NCBI GenBank assembly: GCA_005784505.1
Contig: VCAZ01000006.1
Location: 8,750,724 to 8,814,723 of the forward strand
Source: Bagarius yarrelli
Lineage: Eukaryota > Chordata > Actinopteri > Siluriformes > Sisoridae
Direction of reading: 5' to 3'
DNA: 64,000 bases
Below, one piece after another: positions 47,301 through 59,300 of the stretch (positions within the stretch are counted from its first letter, which is position 1; every line of letters starts with the position of its first letter). The notes beneath the pieces were generated by a model. That model was not told the DNA's origin. It searched no databases and saw only the letters and a program-made list of their open reading frames with translations. Both the position numbers and the translations under genes were made by a program.

Positions 47301-50300
47301 AGGGAAAAAGGCTGCAACAATAAAGCGATAACAGACAGAATGTGCATTCCCACATGTTAAATACAGGGCGCTTACTACTGAAAGCACTGCATGGGAGCTA
47401 TAGCCGCTGACTGCAGGTGGTGTCCTGAATAATTGCAGTCAATATGCCTCTTCTATGGAGGCTTTGCAGAAGCAGATCATTAGACACATGCCTCATACAG
47501 GTGTTCCCTGGGTGCATTTGAGATGGAAACTTCTGGTACTCGCTAAAAAGCTTTTTTTCCTTTTAGATGCTGTGTAGAGTGTATTTACAATTCTGTAGGT
47601 TTGTTTTTGTATACAGACTGCGCCGTTCATACAGCAGCACAAACCTGCACTATGTTTTCTTTTCGTGTCATATTTGGAATTATGAGAATTATTTGCATTT
47701 TACTGTGACTGTGTTTGTTAGCAGAGAAAATTTGTTTGGTTCAAATAAGTACTTAGTTAAAGACTTCTTGAAGATCCAAATGAGAAAAAAATACATGAAT
47801 GAAATAACAGTTCTAACAAAAGTAGCCTGGTAAGCACTGCAGACTTTTGCATTACACCTTGCATGTGTCATAATCATACATAATGAGTCAGAGGAGACTA
47901 ATGAGCTGCAGAAGTAACGGCAGTGGGCTGCTGAGCTTCTCATGAATTTTCTGTTGTATTTTGTCCAAATTGATCTGGGGATGTTCCACCCGGCAAAAGG
48001 CGGTGTGTGGAATGTTCCTCTGACCTCAGACACAGGGGACATGAACAGAAAGCCAAAAGGTCTGTGAACTCGGGTGTGAGTTGAAGTGGGGGGCGGTTGG
48101 AGGAGGGCGGGGGCACAGACACAGAGAGAGCGAAAGGGAGAAAGAGCGAGGGAGACCTCTTCTATTGTCCTTTTCAGAGCGATATAAATACATCATAACC
48201 CTTTTCAATTCAAACATATTTAGGAGCCGAGATGAAAGGACTTTTACAAACTAGATACATCCCTCCTCACAAAGCCAGGGGTCAACCATAACAAATGAAC
48301 AACCTCCTCCAGGCCCAAAGCGATCCCACTTAAAAGACACACTGATGTGCTGAGCCTACACTCGCTGTGAACCTCGTTTGTACCCCTGTGGTACTCGCCA
48401 TCTATAGAGACTAAAAATAATATTTTTATATGATTTTTTTTTATTTTACTTACTGAAGTGGTAGAAAAATACTAGAATATAATCTTTAAATAAAACTTAT
48501 TCAATATTATTCTTTTTCTGCTAGTGGTGTATTATAGTTCAGAATTAAAGTTCAACTTATTTTCAAGCTACACTTGCTGGCTACTTTAACAGAAATAAAA
48601 AAGCATAGAATCATGCAGATGGTGCAGATATTTACATCAAAAAAGGGAAAAAAATTGTTTTAGATGGACTGGTTCGAGTATTTCAGAAACCAATGAGTAC
48701 GAAGATTGGTTTACACTGTGCAATTTTGATCATCTGAGACAAATGTTGAAATCCTTAAAGATTCCTGTAATCTTACACTAAAATCTGTTTTTCTTTGGTC
48801 ATTAGTTTAATATCTTGACCAGCAGTTGACTAGCAGCTGTTGGAATCGGATAAAACACTGATGTATTTTTCGCAGTCTGATTTCTCCTATGACAACCGTC
48901 AAACCAAGAACCAATAGTAGCGCCCAACCTGATAACGCAATAAGCGTGACTACATCAAGCCATCTCAAGAAAATGGTAAAGAGTCCGGTGGACAGAACAG
49001 CAAGAAGAAAAACTTATTGAGGCAAATCATAAGCAATCATAAACGAACTCTACAGAATGTTTTGGCTTGCTGCTAGATTACTGAACAGATTGATGACGTA
49101 GAACTCCAGACAAGTTTTCCTGTGTACGCCTGTTTTTGATGCATCTTGATTGTTGTACACTCTGACATTATGACAACTGATATCCTAAGGAGTGACAAGA
49201 GGATCATGTTTAAACACTCTAGCAAGCAACAATCACAAAAGACTATTACAAAACGTGAGTCCGTCTTGAAATTTGGACAGAGACACTAGTTCCTATATAA
49301 TACATAGAATAGTGTGAGCGTTGGCACTGTGGGTGTGAAACCTTTTTATACATCAGCTGTCCAGTTTCGGTTTGTACATAATAACCTCAGGTTACTGTTC
49401 TTGGCTCATGGTAATGGAACCTGATGAAGTCTTTTGGTTTGTTTTTTTTTTAGCCTATCCAGGTCAAAGGTTTATGCTAGTCTGCTCATGAAGATTGTAA
49501 AGTGTTTATCTAATTGACTATAGAATTCCTGTTAGAGCAAATCAACCTTTTTTTTTCCATAAACAAGATGCAAACCCTCTATTACATAGGCCCGGTCTAA
49601 ACTCACAGACTTCCCTGTGAGGGGAATAGTATGTCAGGATCCCAAGTATGCGAACACAGTACAGTAAGTTTCCAGATGAGCTACTACTCCTGCCCTTATT
49701 TGAAGTATGTATATGATGCACACTTTATTATGCCTTGAGGTCATGGGAGAGACGACGTGATACGTGGAAGTGGTGGAAGTTCTTTAAGTACCTTTCTGTG
49801 TTTAAATAATATAAACCCTAATTCTTGTAATTATTTTGCACTTATTTAAAATCATTCAAGTTGAATATTATCCAACTTTAAATTGCCGCTTTTGTGACGG
49901 AATTTCCTTCATACAACCTGTAACCATACAATAAGAACCGTTCTTGTTCATCATGTTTTTCACACAATCCTGTGTCAACTGTTGTGCTTAAAATCCCAAG
50001 GGATAAACAGTTTATAAAATCTTTAAAATAGTTAATTTAGTCAATGTAAATACATCTTTTCCCATTTTGATGTTTAATATAAATATAAATTAAAGCTTCT
50101 GTTCTGTGCCTGGATGATCGTATTTATTATGCTGATACGTGATTGGTAGATTGGTAGTTAACCGCATAAATAAGCAGGTGTACAGCTGTTGCTGTTAAAG
50201 TGGACAGTAAGTTTCTAAAAGTACTTGTATGGTAAATTTAAAGAATGTGTGTTTTGGAATTTTTCATATATTAGTAGTAGTAATAGTTGTGGTATTATTT

Positions 50301-53300
50301 AGTAAGCCATTTATATATTCATAAAAAAATGTCAGAAGATCAATATTTTACCAGCAATATAATTCCTTAGTATAAATCAAGAGAGTCAAGTCAAGTTTAT
50401 TTTTTTAAAGAACACTTAAACACAACATAGTTGACCATTATCGAATTGTTGCAGCCTTACATACATATACGAAAGCGTATTTCGTTTGTTTTGTACATTT
50501 GTGTGTTTTGCTGTCTTCCTAGCGTATCTCGAAATGTAAGATGAATAGCTTTAAAGCTTATTGAGCTCTAATGGTGAGGCTTCTAATTGTCTCAGTAAAT
50601 ATATTTATAGTCATTGCTTATGCAATAATCTTAACCCGATCTGTGCGTTACTTATGTTGTTTTAGCCCTAACAATGTTGTTACTGTTGGAAACCTTCTCC
50701 CAGCAGGGGCTGGATTAAAGTTTGTGTGACCCCAGCACTAATTTCACGCTACACAGTTCCACGAATAATAATGTCAGCTGATTAGGTTACCCAAATTGTT
50801 GTGTTAGCATTGAACCCCTGACATGTTCTAATGATCCAGAGGGACACTGTGATTTTTAAATTAGGAAAGTATTTAGGGTAGTTCAGAGGGGTCAGCTTGG
50901 TCCACTGCAGCGTTGTCGACTGTGCCGATTAATTCTTGGAGAAAAATGGGGCACATTTCAGTTATGAGGGTTTTTTGGGTGTGTTAGGCAAGATAGAGGC
51001 TTTGACCTTTTACAGCTATAATATCAGTTGGATGAGTTTTCATGTCAGTCAGAAGTCTGGAGAACAAAACCGTATGTAATTGTAGCATTTGTGTTTTTTT
51101 TTCCACTACAATCGAAATCAGTGAGGGATAAATAATTGAAGTAATAGAAAGTAATAAGGGCTGGAAAGAAAAAGCTTGGCTTTGCCCCTATTGTATCTTG
51201 TGTCACACAGGTTCAGGGGTCATGCAGCCTGCATATTCTATTAGGACACACGGCCTTCACTGGGGCAAATGAGTTTACCCAACAGTAATTAAAATGCCAG
51301 CACCGGCCCAGCAAGCTGAATATGGTTGATGGGCCACTGCTAACTGGGTTGACAGCTGCCGTGGCTGTCTTTGCCAATAGGCTTGGACCCTCAGTGAAGA
51401 AACTAGCCAAAGCCATCAGAAGCAGGAGTGTCTGTTCCGTTTTAACTAGCTGTGTTTATTTTTCTCCCATGCATGGTTTTCATGTTGTGTTATAGATTAG
51501 TAGATCACTAAATAATTGTGATCCCTAATGTTTTATTAGACAGGTCACCCAATCTCTTTGTGTCTCTGTCAGGAAAGTGTTTAACATATTCAACCTGCAT
51601 CTACCATAAAATCAAAAATATAATTTTTTTAGACTGTTTTTCTTTTCTTTACAGGTTCATTGTATTACTGTCTTTAATTTTCTCTCTCTCTCTCTTTCTC
51701 CGCATCTTCTGACTCTTTTAGGGTCACTGTCCTTCATTCTGTTTTTGTGCTCTGGGTTTAGTTGGACCCCAGGCTTTAGCGAGTTTATTCACACAGGATG
51801 GCTGTTAATTTGAGGCCACACTGGTATTCCATTGTGGAGTCCTTTTTTTTTTTCTCCTTGGTGTTGGGGGCAGAAAACCCACTGCTCTGGTGTTCTCTGA
51901 GGGTATGAAAGTATGTTAAAGAAAGAGTGAGAGTTTCGGTAAGCAGCTTTAGGATTCATTGTGTGCTGCATGCTTTCAAATCTTTGTGGCCTCTTAAATC
52001 TGACACACTATTAGTTAAAATCTATGTTTAAATTAAAATTTGGGCTTACAAAGATGCATGCATGTGAGCACACAGACTGTGTATTGAGTTTTTCTAAGGA
52101 TGGGCATACGTTTAAGATGTCAATTTGACTATGGGGGAAGAATTTATCTCAGCAGGACATTGTAGAAATACCTGGATGCTAAAGCCACCACATGCTTGGC
52201 TGTTCAGTAGTGTGGGAGTCCTATTGTGCACCTCACCTTCACACACAATACTGGGAGCGGTGAAGGCCTGGAGCCTCACCTGCCAATCCTAGCTGTCCAG
52301 GAGGGCTCTAATCCCTAACTATCAGGCAGGTCAAAACCATTGCGCACTCACACACACGCTCACACCCTCCTCCCTACCTGTTCCAACTAATTTTAACCTG
52401 TCATCCAAATCAAAGGGGGTACCAAAGTGTTTTTGTTTCTCTTGCTTAGCCACCCCTAACAGCTTGGTGAAAGAATGCACATCTTTGAACAAAGTCGACT
52501 GTTATATCTTACCGCCTAGCTCCTCTTCCATCTTCAGTATTTTGACTTCTTGTGCGTTTAAAGTTTTATGGATTGTGTCCTGGCAAGAATGGATAAGTAA
52601 GAAGAGATGATTAAAGCTCTTGAGCTCAAAAATGTAGAAAAATGATGTAATGTAGAAAATGTACACAAATTTTATAAATGCATTAACATTTTTGATTGAC
52701 TTTTGAGCTTCTGGAAAATTTTGATTAAAACTTATAGGTTAGGTGATTCCCTGACAGTCTGTGCCTGAATATATAAAATAAATCTGTTAATAAACTCTTT
52801 TCTTCTCTCAACAGCACCTTTGTGACTGGAACTGCATGCTGTAAAAACTTTGCTCCTCTACGGATATGGGACACAGAAAGGTAGCTAAAAACTTCTAATT
52901 ATATTACCATTTAGTTTTGTAAAAAAAAATAAGTTTCTTTGTGATTCCATTAATATTTTTGTGGTCAGGACGATCTTGAATCTGTTTGTAGTAACTACAC
53001 AGGTTTTTTTCAAAGAAATTCAAGCCGCAAGCTGACAACATCGCTGAAAAGTGCTGTTCAGACTCAACACCTTTTACTATTTGTCAGTATAATGAATAAC
53101 ACAAGGAAACGTATGATAATGATAGCTGTTGTTCATAAGCTTCTGAGCCAATGTTACTGGGCTTTTTGAGAAGTTCAAAGCTGACTTCAAAATTCTCATC
53201 ATGAAAGGTCTGGCTTAAACCTGATACAGCCTGACTGGCTTGTGTAATTCCCCTGCTTTACCTGCAGAATCCAACCTGCTTACACTGTGTCAGTCCAGGG

Positions 53301-56300
53301 GAGGAAAAATTTAAGACGGGAGAAAAAAGATGGTAAATTCCGGCACCAAATGACAAGGAAATTCGAGAATGGTTGCTGCAAAAGAAGGAGGGGCAATTCA
53401 CCGTGTATATCCCTGGGAATCACATTTTACAAAAGAGGAGGAGATATGGTTTGATCTGTGAGGTGTGGATAGGTAATGTCAGGCTAATTGGACTGTGTAA
53501 AGGCAGGTTAATATTACTTATGAATTATAGGGGCTAAATGTTATCTTGTTGATTACTTTATCAATGAAAACCATTTCAAGTTGCAGACAAAGATGTAGCA
53601 GCGTTGTCGGCGAAATGATAACGTCCCCATGCATTGCTGGATAGTAGACCCTAGATTTGTCTTAGTATATACTTTGCGTTTTAGTTTCTATTATAAAACA
53701 CGGTCTCTGTAACATTGCTGTCCTGTCTTACAATGCTTCGTATTCACGTTTCTCACGTCTTTGTGCTTCCACATTAGGGTTTGATTTGTCCTGTCCTAAT
53801 GTGTTCCTGTCTGGTAATCAGGTGCACCTTGTGCAGAGCACAAAGACACCAGTCACCCGGGGGGGTCGACAAAACAGGCATGAGCAAAGGGCCGGTGAAA
53901 TAGGGGCTGTGTGTGCTTGTGTGTCTCTTTTTCCCAGACAGACCACCAGCATATTTTTCAAACAGCCACTCCCAACACGAGATAACATGTTAGATGGCAA
54001 CAATATTAGTGATAAAGTCAGACATCAGATTATAAACACTATTAGATTCTTGGGCGCATCACAGATATGTGGTTATAATCAGAGTAGTAACAGCACAAAG
54101 TACTTTGCTTCTAATTGCTTAGTTTGTGGAATCTTATGCCAAATAACCACACCAAAGCCAGCACTTGATTTAAAGAGCATAGCGCTTGATTCCCAAAGGC
54201 CTGCACGCTTCTTTACTCGTTTAAATAATCAGTGTTGTGCAGCAGTTGTGTTTGCAGGGCAATTAGAACGATGAGAGATCTCATATTCCCATCTTTTGTT
54301 TATCTGGTTACCTCAAGAACCACTTAAAGTGTAAGGACAAGTGTCCCTGACATTTTTCACAAAAGATGGGGGCACCTTTTTGAACAGTGCATGTTGACTG
54401 GAAAGGAGAATAAAAGAGGAGACATGTACAGGCCAAGATCTTTTACACCCTCATGTCTGAGCAGCGCAGCTGACCAGCTGGTAAGAAATCATACTGAGGA
54501 GTTATGAGGGAACTAGTGAGCAACACGACATCTGGATATCAGAGAATACTAAACCATCAATTTCTTTACTATTAACTTTGTTATATTTATTTAAATATAA
54601 TGAGCCAATATACATAGTAGAGATGTTTCCTGTAACAGTCGACTAAATCACATGAAGTTATGCTATATTTTAATATGTGCAAAAGTTAATTTGTGCATTG
54701 AATGATATATTTTTCATAATGCACAAATTTACTTTTTTATGGTGTACATTTTTTCCCTACTTGTCTGTTGTCAGTCAGAGTCCCACACAAGTGGTGCTTT
54801 AATAGCACCCCTAACTTTTCATGAGGCCTTCGGTCATGGATAAACAGAGAGAAAAGCCATCAAAGAACCATACAATTGCAGTGAAATTCCTCACATTCTT
54901 CCTTGAAAGAGAGGGTTAAATGTCTGGATCTGGCAGGAGCTGTGTTTTACAAATTGCAATCTCATTGTTTTTTAAGAGAACGCGTGTGACATTTAAAAGT
55001 CTCTATTGTCCAGCCCCCTGACATTCCATGCTGAGCTTCTTTTTTTTTTCCTCTTTACTTCTTTTTGCTCTCTCTTGGCTTGCAGTTATTTTAACTCTCA
55101 GCTAAATTGGTTGACAAGCAGACGGTGCAATGCTATTTCTGTTTGTTTTAGGCACTGAAAACCCCAGCAGGGCTCTTTATGTACCTGTCTCACATCCTTT
55201 CAGGGAACTGACTGTTTCCCATAGCTTCCCTGCGCCAGTTTACCCTCTATACTTAACCTTACAAGAGCGTCAATGGAAAATTACCTTTTCTGTGGCTCCA
55301 ATACCCAAAGAAATGCCCTTAGCTTTTTTAAAATCCATGAATTCATTAACGGTCCTTTTCATAAGGTATGTCTGTGTGTCTGTGTGTGTGTGGCCCTAAT
55401 GGCTACAAAGACAGTATGACCGATGAAGAAGCCAGACCCTTAATTTTGCTTTATGGCTCTGAGCCTATAACTCACAACTGATCACTAACACATGTCATTC
55501 TTTATAGCCCAAAATTATTATTTAACAGCTTTTAACCGTATCATGGCATAAAAATTGATGGACTGCTTGTAACCTTGTTTTATTGCACTTGTCCTGAAAC
55601 GTCCAGCAGTGCATAGCATTGACACACATAGAAACAAAATAAATCCCAACTTCTGGGTCAGAAAAGATCAGTATATATATTTACAACTTTATTAGTCCTA
55701 TTTACAAATATATTGGTCCCATTTACTATAATATAGCTGAGAATTAGTGCTTTCCAGCTCTGACCTAAACATATTCAGGGTCAAAGAGGATTAGTGTGAG
55801 GTCAGGAGCCTCCAAGGAGTGATTAAAAAAGTAAAGAGCCTAGAGTATAAAGCATTTTTCTTTTAGTTTGTTCTGCTGTAATTTCGTCTGTGATCACTTT
55901 AACAGGTTGCACATCTCAAATGCCCCTAGCTGGTGTATGTGTGACCTCTTAACTCCCCCACATGTGTGGGTGTTAGACATCTCCCTTAGCAAGTGGCACT
56001 AAGCAGCAAAATAAGAAATGATCGCTACTAATCTTTGGTGTTCCTTGCTTGGGCTTATTCTGAGAAGCCACGTCACTGGACACTCTAGGTGTAAAAGTGC
56101 ATAAGGGGAAGAAAGACTAGTCTGTGTGATTCTACAAAAAAGATTCGTAATAAAATTACTTTAACTGTATTTTTACTTTATCAGCATATCCCCAGCATTT
56201 CTGATTCTGTTGCCTTTTTGCTGATCTTCTGTAATAACAGCTAACACAGAACATTCTATCATGTATATTAGCTTCCTAAAAATCCTTTATAAATATCTTG

Positions 56301-59300
56301 GGTGTGTAGTGGCTCAAATAATTTAGGCTAAGCTTAAGATTCGAGGATCAGGGTTCACAGATGTGTTCACATTTGTATTTTTGAAGATTTCTAGATTCGT
56401 TTGGTTTATTTGGTCCAGACCAAAAAGTAAAATGATACATTTGGTCCTGGTCCGCTTAGCCTTCACACAGGCATTTTTGACAGCAAACCTGAGGTTACCG
56501 AACCTAAAGGCATAGTGATACACAACTTGATTTGGTCGGCTTTTGTGCATGTATACGGTATATAGTTCTACTTTTACCAGCTGAGAACTCATGAAGAGCT
56601 CCTAAAATGTTTAAACAGCACCAGGATTTGCTGCAATGGGAAAGTGTTTTTGATGCCTTTTTCCTACTAATGTGCAACACAGGTCCTTTGATGAGACATC
56701 ATTTGTGTCTGCAAATTTTTCTACACTGCACGTTTCACCATGTGATTTGTGACATCACATCTTTTTTTTTTCGGTCTGATTAGAATATGTGGACCTTGTT
56801 GTGTTTATATTTTAGTCAAACCGCATCAGAGTTCTTTTGGAGGATAAATAATACCCATCTTTTTAGCAGGCTCAGCCTGCTTGTTTGGTATGCACCAAGG
56901 TTTAATAGCAGCATTGCCACTTACTCAAATCAACTTTCCTAACCTAGCAATCCCACTAGAGTTTGTTTTAATCGAACCAAACATAACACCATAACCTCCA
57001 AACACTTTCAAGCTGCCACTGGTGTGCCCTTAACCCTCTTTCTGCTTAATTGATGCTGCATCATAGCTAAACCATAGCTGTGACCCCAACTTCCTATCTG
57101 GGTTATGCAACGAAAGAGTTTCACTGTGCTGTAATGTTTATGTGACAAAAATTAAAGATTCTCCATCTTTTTCCTTTTCTGATTGAGCAGTCTTGCCTCC
57201 ATAGAAGACTCAGTTTGACGTCTGCTTTTAAACATGCTTCAGAGCCTTTCTTTCATAATCAAAAGAACCTATTAAGCCAAATTCACATTTTTCCCTGTCA
57301 TCATACAAACAGAAGGACGAGTATGGTTTCAGCTGACATTTGCAGAGCTCTCAGAACATGCCTGACATACTTTGTGATGCTGTCAGATCAGACACTGGGT
57401 TAGCTGTGGAGAGAACAAGGCTAGCCGCCATGCAGATGCAGCAATTTGAAAGATTACACGGTTATCCTCCATCCTGTAATCTTCATAGGCCCTCTTAGGA
57501 AAAAAAATGGCACACATAAAACCTGTGACCTAACAATTTAAGAATCCTGGTGTTTGCGCCTCTGTGTGGAACAGTGCTATTACTGGCTTTAAAATCAGAG
57601 CACAGATGTGAGGACTTCTTTTACGATGCTTGTTTTTCTCGCTTCACGCTTTGACATTTGCAAAGGGCCAGGCAGACACCGGATGTGGTGTATTAACACG
57701 AGTTTACGCATTATTCCTAACCGGTCCATAAAACCAAGTGAAGCGAAGCACTGTAATAAGAACTTGTTTTTTTGTCAAGACCAATTGACTGTTTTCTTTG
57801 CTCAGTACTCTATCTACAACTGCTTGTAGTCGATAAGCTGCTGTTTTAGCAGTAAGGGGTAAATGATGAGTTCTTGCTTAACATAGACACCTATGGGTCA
57901 AAGGAGCAGTTTGTCTGTTAGACCCACCATTGGGATTGGCTTTAGTTCTGGAGGTCTATCTTTTAAAAAGCCTGTGTCTAATAAGACCCCCTCTTGTCCC
58001 CTGAAGCAAAGGTTGCGGATTACCAGTCCGCCCCTGGTGAACAAGCTCACAGAGCACACAGGAGACCCCAAACTTGGGGGGTGGTCGCTATGGGCATTGG
58101 GCTCCCCTAAATAGTTGCTAGGGACCAGGTATCAAAGGTCCACAAGTCGCACACAGTCATGGTCATGAAGGGAATTAAACAGCAACAATGAAATTGTTAT
58201 TCTACAATAATCTGGCTTCTGCGGTGCGGGTCGGGGAGGTGAGAAGGGCGCAGCAGGCCTGTTCAGCCTGTGATCATAGGAGCGTGGTGCTAACATGGGC
58301 ATCCCCCCTCTATCTCTCCTTCTCCTCCTCAGACCCTCTCCTCTCTCTGTCCTCCTTTTTTGTTCCCATACACATCTAAGAATGGAGCCCAGCACTGGTT
58401 GTAATCTGCTTTCTTACCCCATTCAGCTAGGTGTTTACTTTTTTCTCCATCTCCTAGGATTTTAGTTATCCTTTGTGTGGTCTGTGAATGATGGGAATAT
58501 GGGAATATGGTTGGATTTAGGGGTAATTAACTGGGCAAATTAAGGCATTTGGTTTGAAATGTCATGTGATCGAATTGACATACTAACTGAGACATAAGAC
58601 CTTGACACAACCTTATAAGTGCATCTTATTTGTTGAACAAGCACTCAGGTGTTAAATAACCCCTCTTTCAAAATTGCACTTTTTTAAATGACTTGTTTTT
58701 GGCCCGGAGCAAGCACACTAGATTTACTCTCTTGTGTCAACTTTGAAGCTGGTCCCTGTAATTTTTTGATGCCTGAAGTTTCTTTCATGATGTTTGATGC
58801 AGAATGGTCTATAACTTACCTGGTGTTGTCTTCTCCTTACTCTGCACAGGTGTGACCTGGTGACGTGTCTTGGCACAGAGTTTCGCAGAGGCGCAGGTGT
58901 GTTGGATATTGTGTATGAGTCTCCCTTCCAGCTCCTCACCTGTGGATATGACACCTTTATCCGCTATTGGGATCTGCGTGTCTGCTCCAGGTACGTGAGG
59001 TGGGAGGAGCAGGGAATCTCCCTTGGCCTGAAAGCAGTGTGTTATGAGGTGTCTGTGTACCACTGCAAAATATTTTGTTAGGGCAAAATGCTAAGCACTT
59101 CTTCTCATTCACTGCATGCTCGATGAACAAGAACTTTCAACTTGGAGTAAATTGTGCTATCAGTAGATCCCGGCTTGTCTGCTCAAAGTAATAAAGTTAG
59201 TTAGCAAATCTTTCTCTGAGAGCTTGTGAGGAAGATTAGTGTTCTCAGTTAATCTAATAAGCCCTCCTGTGCATGGAGCACCATTTAGACAAAAAAGAAT

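Larger units (their letters stand above)
42074..52814 (+). other. fbxw4 intron 5 (10.7 kb)
   Basis: The largest intron of the gene. It opens with repeat elements (42134-42718, about 42900-43121), then complex blocks at 44030-44440, 46930-47080, 47830-48400, 50540-51420 and 52130-52480. CT and GT microsatellites at 47166-47208 and 46603-46623. A short dispersed-repeat piece with AGTCAAGTCAAGTTTATTT lies at 50387-50440. No coding exon recognised on either strand. Confidence 0.5.
52881..58849 (+). other. fbxw4 intron 6 (6.0 kb)
   Basis: Holds complex blocks at 53270-53480, 53780-54480, 54790-55340, 57180-57480 and 57880-58130, and a SINE tail at 57020-57155. No coding exon recognised. Confidence 0.5.
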
